Part shown: positions 9,982-19,682 of the stretch, piece by piece | How the letters are laid out: each line of letters begins with the position of its first letter | Numbering within the stretch: the stretch's first letter is position 1 | From: Microbacterium hydrocarbonoxydans | GTDB taxonomy: Bacteria; Actinomycetota; Actinomycetes; Actinomycetales; Microbacteriaceae | Direction: 5' to 3' | Assembly: GCF_000956475.1 (NCBI RefSeq) | Contig: NZ_JYJB01000007.1 | Span: 1-64,000, forward strand | DNA length: 64,000 nucleotides | Program-made: the position numbers and the translations under genes | Notes under the pieces: model-generated | Told to the model about the DNA's origin: nothing | Database searches by the model: none | What the model saw: only the letters and a program-made list of their open reading frames with translations

Positions 9982-11295
9982 ATGGCAAAGAAGACAGTGG
10001 CGGCACTGGCGGCGGTCGCCGTGACCGCTATCGCGCTGAGCGGATGCTCCGCCGGCGGCGCGAGCGATCCGAACAACAAGATCGACGGCGAGGTGAAGGG
10101 CGATCTCAAGGTGATCACCTGGCGCACCGACCTCGTCGAGGACGGCACGTTCGACACGTACGTCAAGGAGTTCGAGAAGAAGTACCCCGACGTTAAGGTC
10201 ACCGTCGAGGGGATCACCGACTACGAGGGCGAGATGAAGACCCGCCTCTCGACCAAGAACTACGGCGACGTGATCGGCATCCCGACCATGCAGCAGAGCC
10301 AGTTCGAGCAGTTCCTCGAGCCGCTCGGCAAGAAGGACGACTTCGCCGACAAGTACCGGTTCCTGAACACCCACTCGTACGAGGGCACCCAGTACGGCGT
10401 CGCCGTGGGCGGCAACGCCAACGGCATCGTCTACAACAAGAAGGTCTTCGAAGAAGCAGGCATCACCGAGCTGCCCACCACACCCGACGAGTTCCTGTCC
10501 GATCTGAAGAAGATCAAGAGCTCGACCGACGCGATCCCGTACTACACGAACTACAAGGACGGCTGGCCGCTGACGCAGTCGTTCAGCAACCTCGGCTCGA
10601 TCACGAACAACCCCGATGCCGCGACGGAGATGGCGAAGGACGACGCACCCTGGACCGAGGGCACCGACATCTACGCGATCGACTCGCTGCTCTACGACGC
10701 GGTCGCCGAGGGCCTCACCGAGGCCGACCCCCTGACCACCAACTGGGAGCAGTCGAAGGTCGACCTCGCGACCGGCAAGATCGCGACGATGCCGCTCGGC
10801 TCCTGGGCGATCTCGCAGATGCAGGCCGCAGCGGAGGACAACGGCGCCTCGGCCGACGACATCGGCTACATGGCGTTCCCGGCGAACGTCGACGGCACGC
10901 AGTACGCAGTGATCGGCGGCGACTACAACCTGGGCGTGAGCAAGCACTCGAAGTCCAAGGCCGCGGCATGGGCGTGGATCCAGTGGTTCATCGAGGACTC
11001 CGGCTTCACCGAGGACCAGGGCATGATCTCGACCGTGAAGTCCAAGGATCTGCCCGAGAACCTCGGCGACTTCACCGCCGCCGGCGTCCAGCTCATGGAG
11101 ACCAACCCGGCTCCGGCCGGCGAGGAGAGCCTGCTCAGCGACGTCTCGAACGACTCGCAGATCGACCTGTGGGGCCCGATCTACCGCCAGAAGCTCGTCG
11201 ACGTCGCCCGCGGTGCCGCCGAGGGCGACAAGGACAGCTACTTCGCAGAGCTCAACGAGCGCTGGGCGGCCTCGGTCGAGAAGGTCGCGAAGTAG
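9982..11295 (+). CDS. Sugar ABC transporter substrate-binding lipoprotein
   Basis: This is a 437-residue extracellular solute-binding protein of family 1 (MalE-like). It starts with a signal peptide and a lipobox LSGC (residues 19-22), so it is anchored to the outer face of the membrane through Cys22. AAGGAG lies upstream of the chosen ATG. Blocks such as GNANGIVYNKKVFEEAG and MPLGSWAISQM are typical of oligosaccharide-binding members. It heads an operon with two permeases and three mannan-active glycosidases, so manno-oligosaccharides are the likely ligand. No ATPase is encoded nearby. Confidence 0.94.
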   Translation: MAKKTVAALAAVAVTAIALSGCSAGGASDPNNKIDGEVKGDLKVITWRTDLVEDGTFDTYVKEFEKKYPDVKVTVEGITDYEGEMKTRLSTKNYGDVIGIPTMQQSQFEQFLEPLGKKDDFADKYRFLNTHSYEGTQYGVAVGGNANGIVYNKKVFEEAGITELPTTPDEFLSDLKKIKSSTDAIPYYTNYKDGWPLTQSFSNLGSITNNPDAATEMAKDDAPWTEGTDIYAIDSLLYDAVAEGLTEADPLTTNWEQSKVDLATGKIATMPLGSWAISQMQAAAEDNGASADDIGYMAFPANVDGTQYAVIGGDYNLGVSKHSKSKAAAWAWIQWFIEDSGFTEDQGMISTVKSKDLPENLGDFTAAGVQLMETNPAPAGEESLLSDVSNDSQIDLWGPIYRQKLVDVARGAAEGDKDSYFAELNERWAASVEKVAK

Positions 11296-11336
11296 GCGCC
11301 TCGGAGCGCTGACGCGAGACACGAAAGGCACACACC

Positions 11337-12305
11337 ATGGCGACTCTGGCACCGGAATCCGCAGCAGCTGCGGGTCGGGTGGCCGGCGCGACTCCGGAGG
11401 GCCGCCCGACCGGGCGGTCCTCCGGGACCACCGCACGCAGCAGGATGCTGCGCCGACTCACCCCCTACCTGTTCCTCGCCGTCGCGGTGGGGCTCCTCCT
11501 CCTGCTGACGTACTGGCCGGCGGTGAACCTGGTCTGGTACAGCCTCACCGACTGGGACGGGCTCGACCAGAACCAGAACTTCATCGGGCTCGACAACTAC
11601 ATCGCGGTCTTCACCGATCCGCGGGTGTTCCAGGTCTTCGGCGTCAGCCTGTACTACTTCGCCGCCTCGTTCGTGCAGATGGGCCTCGCGCTGTACTTCG
11701 CGACGATCCTCAGCTTCTCGACCCGGTTCCAGAACCTGTTCCGCGGCATCCTCTTCTTCCCCTATCTGCTCAACGGCGTCGCCATCGGCTTCGTCTTCCT
11801 CTATCTCTTCCAGCCGGGCGGAACGCTCGACACCGTGCTGGGCTGGGTCGGCGTCACCGAGCCGCCGCAGTGGCTCGGCAATCCCGACATCGCGAACTGG
11901 TCGCTCGCCGGCACCAGCGTGTGGCGCTACATGGGCATGAACTTCGTGCTGTTCCTGGGTGCGATCCAGTCGCTGCCGAGCGACCTCTACGAAGCCGCCG
12001 AACTCGACGGCGCCAGCAAGTGGCAGCAGTTCTGGGCGATCGTGTTCCCCGGCATCCGCCGTGTGATCGGCCTCTCGTTCATCCTGGCGATCTCCGGATC
12101 GCTCGCGGTCTTCGAGATCCCGTTCATCATGACGGGCGGCGCCAACGGCACGTCGACCTTCGTGATCCAGACGATCCAGACGGCGTTCAACTTCCGGCAG
12201 GTCGGTCTCGCCAGCGCGATGGCCGTCGTCCTGCTGCTGATCGTGCTGCTGGTCACCTGGGTGCAGCGCAAGCTCTTCCCCGACGAGAAGGTGGACCTGA
12301 CATGA
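11337..12305 (+). CDS. Sugar ABC transporter permease (MalF-type)
   Basis: This 322-residue inner-membrane permease has six or so hydrophobic helices and the EAA loop EAAELDGASKWQQFWAIVFPG, which contacts the ATPase. About 40 residues at the N-terminus are Ala/Gly/Arg-rich and cytoplasmic. It follows the binding protein by 41 bases and overlaps the next permease by four bases (ATGA). Its partner ATPase must be supplied from elsewhere in the genome. Confidence 0.94.
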   Translation: MATLAPESAAAAGRVAGATPEGRPTGRSSGTTARSRMLRRLTPYLFLAVAVGLLLLLTYWPAVNLVWYSLTDWDGLDQNQNFIGLDNYIAVFTDPRVFQVFGVSLYYFAASFVQMGLALYFATILSFSTRFQNLFRGILFFPYLLNGVAIGFVFLYLFQPGGTLDTVLGWVGVTEPPQWLGNPDIANWSLAGTSVWRYMGMNFVLFLGAIQSLPSDLYEAAELDGASKWQQFWAIVFPGIRRVIGLSFILAISGSLAVFEIPFIMTGGANGTSTFVIQTIQTAFNFRQVGLASAMAVVLLLIVLLVTWVQRKLFPDEKVDLT

Positions 12306-13198
12306 CCGCCACGACGACCAACCCCGCTGTCAATCCTCGCCGTGGCGAGCGGCGCTCGGCAGGCATGCTGGCCATCCGCACGCGCACCGTGTCGGCGAAG
12401 ACGGGCAAGTACCTCAGCCTCGTCATCGCCGCGGTCTGCACGCTGCTGCCCCTCGTGACCGTGGTGTTCGCGAGCCTGAAGAGCAAGCAGGAGTACGGTG
12501 CCACCGGCCCCCTTGCCCCGCCGTCGAACTGGTTCAACTTCGAGAACTTCATCACCGCTTTCAACAGCGGTCAGATGCTGCAGGGCTTCATCAACACCAT
12601 GATCGTGCTCGTGGTCTCGCTGGCCGGCACGATCCTGATCGGCACCATGGCCGCGTACGCGCTCGACCGCTTCGAGTTCCGCGGCCGGAAGCTCGTGATG
12701 GGCCTGTTCCTCGTCGCCACGCTCATCCCGAGCGTCACGAGCCAGGTCGCCACGTTCCAGGTCGTGAACGGACTCGGGCTCTACGACACCAAGGCCGCCC
12801 TGATCCTGCTCTTCATGGGCACCGACATCATCGCGATCTACCTGTTCATCCAGTTCATGGCCTCAATCCCCGTGTCGCTCGACGAGGCCGCCATGATCGA
12901 CGGCGCGAACCGCTGGACCATCTACTGGCGGATCATCCTGCCGCTGCTGCGTCCCGCGATCGCGACCGTCGTGATCATCAAGGGCATCGCGATCTACAAC
13001 GAGTTCTACTCCCCGTTCCTGTACCTGCCCAGCGAGGACCTCATCTCGACCTCGCTGTTCCGCTTCAAGGGGCCGTTCGGCTCGCAGTGGGAGATCATCT
13101 CGGCCGGCACGCTCATCGTCATCATCCCCACCCTGATCGCCTTCCTGCTGCTGCAGCGGTGGATCTACAAGGGCCTCACCTCCGGAGCCGTCAAATGA
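12302..13198 (+). CDS. Sugar ABC transporter permease (MalG-type)
   Basis: This 298-residue permease is the second membrane subunit of the mannan-operon transporter. It contains the EAA loop DEAAMIDGANRWTIYWRIILP and a C-terminal helix ending WIYKGLTSGAVK, which is typical of MalG-like proteins. Its start overlaps the stop of the upstream permease (ATGA) and its stop overlaps the start of the beta-mannosidase gene, so the whole set is translationally coupled. Confidence 0.94.
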   Translation: MTATTTNPAVNPRRGERRSAGMLAIRTRTVSAKTGKYLSLVIAAVCTLLPLVTVVFASLKSKQEYGATGPLAPPSNWFNFENFITAFNSGQMLQGFINTMIVLVVSLAGTILIGTMAAYALDRFEFRGRKLVMGLFLVATLIPSVTSQVATFQVVNGLGLYDTKAALILLFMGTDIIAIYLFIQFMASIPVSLDEAAMIDGANRWTIYWRIILPLLRPAIATVVIIKGIAIYNEFYSPFLYLPSEDLISTSLFRFKGPFGSQWEIISAGTLIVIIPTLIAFLLLQRWIYKGLTSGAVK

Positions 13199-15678
13199 CC
13201 CTCACCAGCACCGCCGTCCTCGCCCCCGTTCGCCGCGAGCTGCAGACCGGCTGGACCGTGTCCGCAGCATCCGGACCCGCCCCCGTCGAGTTCGTGGGCG
13301 CCGTCGTCGACGCGGCCGTGCCCGGGTGCGTGCACACCGACCTGCTGAGCGCCGGGCGCATCCCCGACCCGTACCTCGACGACAACGAAGCGCTGCTCGC
13401 GTGGATCGGCCTGGTCGACTGGACCTACCGGACCACCTTCGAGTGGAAGCCCGACGGCCATGAGCGGCATGACCTGGTCTTCGACGGCCTCGACACCGTG
13501 GCCACCGTGCGGGTCAACGGGCGCGTGGTGCTCGAGAGCGCCAACCAGCACCGCTCGTACCGGGTCGACGTGCGCGAGGCCCTGATCGCCGGAGCAAACT
13601 CGCTCGAGGTCGCGTTCCGCTCGCCGATCAAGTACGCGAACGAGCAGAGCCTCGAGCTCGGCGCGCGCCCCCGCCCGTACCCGCTGCCCTACGAGGCGAT
13701 TCGCAAGTCCGCCTCGAACTTCGGCTGGGACTGGGGGATCGCGACCTACACCTCTGGCATCTGGCGCCCCGTGCGCCTGGAGTCGTGGTCGGTCGCCCGC
13801 ATCGTCGAGGCGCGCGTCGCCGCGTCTCCGACGGTGAGCGGCGGACGGGTCGAGGCTGAGGTCGTGATCGAGCGGGCCACGGCATCCGATGACACCGCCT
13901 TCACGATCACCGCCGAGCTCGCAGGCTCCCGAAGCGAGGTCGTCGTTCCCGCCGGCTCCGACCGGGCCACCGTGGCCGTCGAGGCGGCAGGGCTCGAGCG
14001 CTGGTGGCCGGTCGGCCACGGCGACCAGCCGCTGTACGACGTGCACCTGTCGATCCGCGAGGAGCCGCCGCACGTGCGCGGCGACCTCGACGCCGTCGTG
14101 CGCCGTGTCGGGTTCCGCACGATCGAGTGGAACACGACGGCGGATGCCGAGGGCACCCCGTTCACGCTCGTCGTGAACGATCGGCTGATCTTCGTCAAGG
14201 GCGTCAACTGGATCCCCGACGACGCGCTTCCGGTTCGCGTCGACCGCGCCCGCTACGAGCGCCGCCTGCGCCAGGCGGTCGCGGCGAACCTCAACCTCAT
14301 CCGCGTGTGGGGCGGAGGCATCTACGAAGCCGACGACTTCTACGAGCTGTGCGACGAGCTGGGCCTGCTCACCTGGCAGGACTTCCTGTTCGCATGCGCG
14401 GCCTATCCCGAAGAGGAGCCGCTGCGCAGCGAGATCGAGGCCGAGGCGCGCGAGAACATCGTGCGCCTGGCGTCGCACCCCTCGCTCGTGCTGCTGACGG
14501 GCAACAACGAGAACCTGTGGGGCTTCGAGGACTGGGGGTGGAAGACGTACCTCGACGGCAAGACCTGGGGTGCGTACTACTACCACGAGCTGTTCCCGCA
14601 GCTGGTCGCCGAACTCGCACCGCACGTGCCGTACAGCCCTGGCAGCCCCTTCAGCCCGAACGGCGAGCACCCCAACGCCGAGCCGCACGGCACCATGCAT
14701 CTGTGGGAGCAGTGGAACCGGCTCGACTACGGCACCTACCGCGACCACCGCCCGCGCTTCGTCGCGGAGTTCGGCTGGCAGGGACCGCCGGCGTGGTCGA
14801 CGCTGGTGCGGTCGGTGTCGGATGCTCCGCTCACCCCCGAGTCGCCGGGCATGATCGTGCACCAGAAGGCGATGGAGGGAGGCGCCAAGCTCACCAACGG
14901 GCTCCTGCCGCACTTCCGCATGCCGGCGGACATGGAGACCTGGCACTGGGCCATGCAGCTGAACCAGGCGAACGCCGTGCGCTTCGCGCTCGAGCACTTC
15001 CGGTCGTGGGCCCCGCACACGATGGGCGCCGTGGTCTGGCAGCTCAACGACTGCTGGCCGGTCACGTCGTGGGCCGCCATCGACGGCGACGAGCGGCTGA
15101 AGCCCCTGTGGCACGCGCTCAAGATCGCGTTCGCGCCGCGGGTCGTGTCGGTGCAGCCGCGCGAGGGCGGCCTCGCGGCGGTGCTCTCGAACGACACCGG
15201 CGAGGTCTGGTCGGGCGAGCTCTCCGTGCGACGCCTGAGCTTCGACGGAGCGGCGCTCGCCGAGGCGACCGTGCCGTTCACTGTCGCGGCATGGGGATCG
15301 GCGACGGTCGCCCTCGACGCGCAGGTGACGACGGCGACGGATGCTGCGGGCGAGGTGCTCGTGGCGGATGCCGGCGAACGCGGGTTCTGGTTCTACGCCG
15401 AGCCGCGCGATTCGAAGCTGCCCGCCGCGCAGCTGGCCTTCGAGACCTCGGCGGTCGACGGGGGAACCGAGGTCCGCGTCACCGCGGCGAACCTTGTGCG
15501 CGACCTCTCGCTGCTGGTGGACAAGGTCGACCCCGACTCGTTCACGGAGGAGGGGCTCGTGACGCTGCTGCCGGGCGAGACCGCGACATTCCTCGTGCGG
15601 CATGCGTCGCCGATCGATGCTGCCGAGCTCACCTCGGAGCGGGTGGTCCGCACCGCGAACGAGCTGGTCGCCCGATGA
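13195..15678 (+). CDS. Beta-mannosidase, glycoside hydrolase family 2
   Basis: This 827-residue enzyme would release mannose from the non-reducing end of beta-1,4-manno-oligosaccharides. It has the GH2 order: an N-terminal sugar-binding domain (AVPGCVHTDLL, YRTTFEW), Ig-like domain, TIM barrel and C-terminal domains. The acid/base glutamate is Glu439 in GNNENLWG and the nucleophile is Glu525 in VAEFGWQG. The segment FVKGVNWIPDD is a strong beta-mannosidase signature. There is no signal peptide, so it acts in the cytoplasm on imported sugars. The ATG overlaps the permease stop codon. Confidence 0.95.
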   Translation: MTLTSTAVLAPVRRELQTGWTVSAASGPAPVEFVGAVVDAAVPGCVHTDLLSAGRIPDPYLDDNEALLAWIGLVDWTYRTTFEWKPDGHERHDLVFDGLDTVATVRVNGRVVLESANQHRSYRVDVREALIAGANSLEVAFRSPIKYANEQSLELGARPRPYPLPYEAIRKSASNFGWDWGIATYTSGIWRPVRLESWSVARIVEARVAASPTVSGGRVEAEVVIERATASDDTAFTITAELAGSRSEVVVPAGSDRATVAVEAAGLERWWPVGHGDQPLYDVHLSIREEPPHVRGDLDAVVRRVGFRTIEWNTTADAEGTPFTLVVNDRLIFVKGVNWIPDDALPVRVDRARYERRLRQAVAANLNLIRVWGGGIYEADDFYELCDELGLLTWQDFLFACAAYPEEEPLRSEIEAEARENIVRLASHPSLVLLTGNNENLWGFEDWGWKTYLDGKTWGAYYYHELFPQLVAELAPHVPYSPGSPFSPNGEHPNAEPHGTMHLWEQWNRLDYGTYRDHRPRFVAEFGWQGPPAWSTLVRSVSDAPLTPESPGMIVHQKAMEGGAKLTNGLLPHFRMPADMETWHWAMQLNQANAVRFALEHFRSWAPHTMGAVVWQLNDCWPVTSWAAIDGDERLKPLWHALKIAFAPRVVSVQPREGGLAAVLSNDTGEVWSGELSVRRLSFDGAALAEATVPFTVAAWGSATVALDAQVTTATDAAGEVLVADAGERGFWFYAEPRDSKLPAAQLAFETSAVDGGTEVRVTAANLVRDLSLLVDKVDPDSFTEEGLVTLLPGETATFLVRHASPIDAAELTSERVVRTANELVAR

Positions 15679-16643
15679 CGGCGTCCGTTCGTCCCGATGC
15701 GTTCGATCCGGGGTACATCGCCGGAATGACCTGGGGATGGACCGGCATCCGCGGCACCTGGGCGACGCCCGCGGCATCCGATTCCCTCGCCGCGATGGCC
15801 GACCACGGCGTCAACTGGACGGCCATCGCCTACGCGGTCGAACAGGCCACTGCGCAGTCGACCGAGATGCCGTGGAACCAGGCGCCGACGGTGACGGAAG
15901 ACGAGATCGTGTGGGCGATCCGCGAGTCGAAGGCACGCGGACTGAAGGTGTGCCTGAAGCCCGTCGTGAACGTGAGCGACGGCACGTGGCGCGCCTACAT
16001 CGGCTTCTTCGACTGGGACGTTCCCGGCGAGCCGAGCTGGACCGAGTGGTTCGCGTCGTACACCGAGTTCATCCTGCATGCCGCCCGGATCGCCGAGGCC
16101 GAGGGCTGCGAGATGCTCTGCATCGGCTGCGAGATGGTGCGCGCCGACTCGAGGGATGCCGAGTGGCGGGCGCTCGCGGACGCGGTCCGCGAGGTGTACT
16201 CGGGCGTGATCGCATACAACTGCGACAAGTACCAGGAGGACCACGTCACCTGGTGGGACGCGGTCGATGTGATCACCTCGAGCGGCTATTACCCGATCGA
16301 CCGGTGGGACGCAGAGCTCGATCGCATCCAGAAGGTGGTGGATGCCGCCGGCAAGCCGTTCTTCTTCATGGAGGCGGGCTGTCCCTCGCGCGTCGGCTCG
16401 GCCGACAAGCCGAACGACTGGAACCTCCAGGGCGCCCCATCGGGCGACGAGCAGCTTCGCTACTACCGCGCCATGTTCGACGCATGCGACGCGCGACCAT
16501 GGGTGCGCGGCTTCATGCTGTGGGACTGGCCGCCCGCGCTGTACGCCGCCGCGGATGCGAGCGAGAACGACGACTACTGCCCCTACGGCAAGCCCGCCGG
16601 AGAGTACCTGCGCGAGAAGTACCGCTCCAAGACCGCGAGCTGA
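15675..16643 (+). CDS. GH113 beta-mannanase, cytoplasmic
   Basis: This 322-residue protein matches glycoside hydrolase family 113, a group of beta-1,4-mannan-active TIM-barrel enzymes. Motifs seen are AGMTWGWTGIRG near the N-terminus, Glu153 in CIGCEMVRAD (acid/base) and Glu233 in FFFMEAGCP (nucleophile). These are close in position to the catalytic glutamates known from Alicyclobacillus ManA (151 and 231). It has no signal peptide and its start overlaps the GH2 stop, so it should cut imported manno-oligosaccharides in the cytoplasm alongside the beta-mannosidase. Whether it works endo or exo is not clear from sequence. Confidence 0.9.
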   Translation: MTASVRPDAFDPGYIAGMTWGWTGIRGTWATPAASDSLAAMADHGVNWTAIAYAVEQATAQSTEMPWNQAPTVTEDEIVWAIRESKARGLKVCLKPVVNVSDGTWRAYIGFFDWDVPGEPSWTEWFASYTEFILHAARIAEAEGCEMLCIGCEMVRADSRDAEWRALADAVREVYSGVIAYNCDKYQEDHVTWWDAVDVITSSGYYPIDRWDAELDRIQKVVDAAGKPFFFMEAGCPSRVGSADKPNDWNLQGAPSGDEQLRYYRAMFDACDARPWVRGFMLWDWPPALYAAADASENDDYCPYGKPAGEYLREKYRSKTAS

Positions 16644-16659
16644 GCCGAGATCCGCGACG

Positions 16660-16755
16660 CTTCGACAAGCTCAGCGCTCCAGTTCTGGTGGGTCCCTGAG
16701 CCTGTTCCGGTGGGTCCCTGGGCCCTGTTCCGGTGGGTCCCTGAGCTTGTCGAAG
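16660..16755. repeat. Tandem repeat flanked by an inverted Microbacteriaceae-type repeat
   Basis: The 15-base word CTTCGACAAGCTCAG at 16660-16674 is repeated in exact inverse at 16741-16755. Between and overlapping them are three copies of GGTGGGTCCCTG, at 16687, 16709 and 16732, spaced 22 and 23 bases apart. The TTCGACAAGCTCAG/CTGAGCTTGTCGAA word is, from memory, a dispersed repeat in Microbacteriaceae genomes. It sits between the GH113 and GH26 genes and could act as a processing or attenuation hairpin. The rest of the 150-base gap holds only the GH26 ribosome-binding site. Confidence 0.8.
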
Positions 16756-16793
16756 GGCCCACACCCCGCATCACACCGATCAAAGGAGATCCG

Positions 16794-19640
16794 ATGAGAC
16801 ATCGCCGTACCCGCTCCGTCGCCGCGCTCGGCGCGGCCGTCTTGCTCGGGGCGCTGGTCGCTCCGGCATCCGTGCATCAGGCATCCGCTGCCGACGAGAC
16901 CGCTGCACCCGTCGATCTGGTCGACGATCAGGCGACGCCCGAGACCCGCAGCCTGTTCGCGTACCTGCAGGGCGTGCGCGGCGAGAACGTGCTGTTCGGT
17001 CAGCAGCACGCGACCGACTATGGCGAGAGCTTCGACACCCGCGACGGCGTCTCGAGCGACGTGAAGGCCGCGACCGGCGACTATCCGGCGGTGTTCGGCT
17101 TCGACACCCTCATCATCGAGGGGCGCGAGCGGCCGGGCGTGGCCGAGGCGACGCGCGAGCAGAACGCGCTCACGCTCGCGCACTCGATCCGCGAGGCCCA
17201 CGACCTCGGCGCGATCTCGACGCTGTCGGCGCACGTCGAGAACTTCGCGACGGGCGGCGACTTCTACGACACCTCGGGCGACGCGCTGCGCGCCGCCCTC
17301 CCCGGTGGTCCGAAGAACGCCGAGCTCACCGCTTATCTCGACCTGATCGCGCTCGCGGCCGACAATGCGGTGGATGCCGACGGCACCCCGATCCCGGTCG
17401 TATTCCGTCCGTGGCATGAGAACGCCGGATCGTGGTTCTGGTGGGGCGCGGCCTTCGGGTCGCCAGGCGAGTACGCCGAGCTGTACCGATACACGGTCGA
17501 GTACCTGCGCGACGTGAAGGGCGTGCACAACCTGCTCTACGCCTTCTCGCCCGGCGGCGGTTTCGGCGGGGATCAGGACCTCTATCTGCGCACCTATCCG
17601 GGTGACGATTTCATCGACGTGCTCGGCTACGACACCTACGACGCCTCGGCCTCGCCCGCCTTCCTGACCGGCCTCGTCGACGACCTGGGCATGATCGCGG
17701 ACCTTGCCGACCAGAAGGGCAAGATCAGTGCCTTCACCGAGTTCGGCATCACCAACGGCGTGCAGCCCGACGGTGCGAACGCGAACCCGCACTGGTACAC
17801 CGACGTGCTCGACGCGATCAAGGCCGATCCCGAGGCGTCGCGGTCGGCGTACATGCTGACCTGGGCGAACTTCGGCGGCGACACGACCCCGTACACGCCG
17901 GCCTCCGGCGAGATGCTGCCCGACTTCCAGGCGTTCCACGACGACCCGTTCACCTCGTTCGCAGCCGACGTCGAGGGCGAGTCCGGCATCGAGACGACGG
18001 CTGTCGCCGAGGCGCCGACTGTGCACCTGGCCAGCCCGGCCAGCGGCGCGCGCGTCGCCGCGAGCCCCGCGACCGTCCGTGCATCGGTGCGCGGGCTCGA
18101 CGCCGATCAGGTGACCGTGACGGTCGACGGCACCGACATCTCCCTCGAGCTGAAGTCACCGGCTGACGGGTCGCTGTGGTGGACCGGTGAGCTCGCGCTC
18201 CCGGCCGAGCTGCTCGACAACTCCACGAGGGCTCTCACGGTGCACGTGCTGTCGGACGGTCAGGAGGTCGCCACGCAGGCGTCGACGATCATCGCCGGCC
18301 CGCGCCCCGTGCTCGCGCACGGCGTGGTCGACGACTTCGACGGATACGGCGACGACGCGGCGCTGCGCAGCGAGTTCGTGCAGTACGGCGCCAACACGAT
18401 CAGCCTCGAGACGCAGAGCGTGGGCGACGGCACCGGCGCACTGCGTCTCGACTACTCGTTCGCGACGCAGTCGTACACCGGAATCGGCAAGCAGGTGACC
18501 GACGATTGGTCGGATCTCGGCGCGCTCGAGCTGTGGCTCGACCCGGATGCCTCGAACAACAAGCTCGTGCTGCAGATCGCCGCGGGCGGCATCGCCTTCG
18601 AGGCCTACCCGTCGCTTGCCGGTGACGACCCGACGCAGCTGTCGATCCCGTTCACCGACTGGCGTCCCGCGCCGTGGGACACCGCGAACGCCGACAAGCG
18701 GCTCACGCCCGAGATGCTCGCGAAGGTCACGCAGTTCAACGTCTACGTCAACGCGGTGGAGGGTGCTGCGGCATCCGGCTCTCTCGTGATCGACTCGATT
18801 CGCGCCGTGCCGGGCGCGCCCCTCTATTCCGACGTCCCGAACGACCACCCGGATGCCGCCGCGATCCGGTGGCTGCACGACGAGGTCATCGACCTCGGCG
18901 ACGCCGGGCGATTCCACCCGAGCAGGTCGTTGAAGGATGCCGATGCGACCGCGGTCTTCGCAGCCTACGATGCGTCCGTCGAAGGCCCGCTCTCGTCGCG
19001 CCGTCTGGCGATCACCGAGGCGCTCTGGCGGGTGGCGGGTTCGCCCGCGCCGACAGTCGCGCACACGTTCAAGGATGTTCCAGTCGCATCGCGGGCCGCG
19101 GTGTCGTGGGCTGCAGAGGAAGGGATCGTCGACGGAGCCTCCGGCGTGAAGTTCGGCGTCAACGGCCGCGTCGACCGCGCCGAGATCGCCCGCTGGCTGC
19201 TGCGCGCCGACGTGTATCGCACGGCGCACGAGGGCACCGTGATCTCCGACTTCGAGACCGGGGCGCAGGGATGGGCCATCGCCTCATGGGAGACCAACGG
19301 CGGCACGGTCTCCGCTGCCGACGGCGCCCTCGTGGTCGATCCTGACGAGGGCGGCAACTGGGTGAGCTGGACAGGTGGGCTCGATCTGAGCGGTCGCACC
19401 AGGCTGTTGCTGGACGTCTCGTCGACGACGGGCTTCGACACCAAGGCGGCTCTGCAGCTCGGCCCTGATTGGACCTGGTGCGAGACCGCGCTGGCCGGCT
19501 GGACTGGCACGCCGGGCATCGCGGCGATCGACCTGACGACGCTGAGCCCGCAGTGCCAGGCGCTGCTCGGCCAGGTGCGCGGCATCAACGTGTACCTCAA
19601 CGAGGGACATCACGTGCTGGAGGCCATCAGCGCGCAGTGA
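16794..19640 (+). CDS. Secreted modular GH26 endo-beta-1,4-mannanase
   Basis: This 948-residue exported enzyme would cut mannan or galactomannan outside the cell. A signal peptide (about residues 1-33, ending HQASA) leads into a GH26 barrel with acid/base Glu209 in RPWHENAGSWFWWG and nucleophile Glu316 in FTEFG. After residue 405 come an Ig-like domain, a beta-sandwich binding module (around VVDDFDGYGDD), two or three SLH-like repeats (YSDVPNDHPDAAAIRWL and TFKDVPVASRAAVSWAAEEG), and a final module beginning ISDFETGAQGWAI. No sortase or lipid anchor is visible. AAAGGAG precedes the ATG. A strong terminator follows, so this ends the operon. Confidence 0.94.
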   Translation: MRHRRTRSVAALGAAVLLGALVAPASVHQASAADETAAPVDLVDDQATPETRSLFAYLQGVRGENVLFGQQHATDYGESFDTRDGVSSDVKAATGDYPAVFGFDTLIIEGRERPGVAEATREQNALTLAHSIREAHDLGAISTLSAHVENFATGGDFYDTSGDALRAALPGGPKNAELTAYLDLIALAADNAVDADGTPIPVVFRPWHENAGSWFWWGAAFGSPGEYAELYRYTVEYLRDVKGVHNLLYAFSPGGGFGGDQDLYLRTYPGDDFIDVLGYDTYDASASPAFLTGLVDDLGMIADLADQKGKISAFTEFGITNGVQPDGANANPHWYTDVLDAIKADPEASRSAYMLTWANFGGDTTPYTPASGEMLPDFQAFHDDPFTSFAADVEGESGIETTAVAEAPTVHLASPASGARVAASPATVRASVRGLDADQVTVTVDGTDISLELKSPADGSLWWTGELALPAELLDNSTRALTVHVLSDGQEVATQASTIIAGPRPVLAHGVVDDFDGYGDDAALRSEFVQYGANTISLETQSVGDGTGALRLDYSFATQSYTGIGKQVTDDWSDLGALELWLDPDASNNKLVLQIAAGGIAFEAYPSLAGDDPTQLSIPFTDWRPAPWDTANADKRLTPEMLAKVTQFNVYVNAVEGAAASGSLVIDSIRAVPGAPLYSDVPNDHPDAAAIRWLHDEVIDLGDAGRFHPSRSLKDADATAVFAAYDASVEGPLSSRRLAITEALWRVAGSPAPTVAHTFKDVPVASRAAVSWAAEEGIVDGASGVKFGVNGRVDRAEIARWLLRADVYRTAHEGTVISDFETGAQGWAIASWETNGGTVSAADGALVVDPDEGGNWVSWTGGLDLSGRTRLLLDVSSTTGFDTKAALQLGPDWTWCETALAGWTGTPGIAAIDLTTLSPQCQALLGQVRGINVYLNEGHHVLEAISAQ

Positions 19641-19682
19641 CCGCACGGCCCGGTCGGGGCCCGGAGATCTCGGACCATCTGT

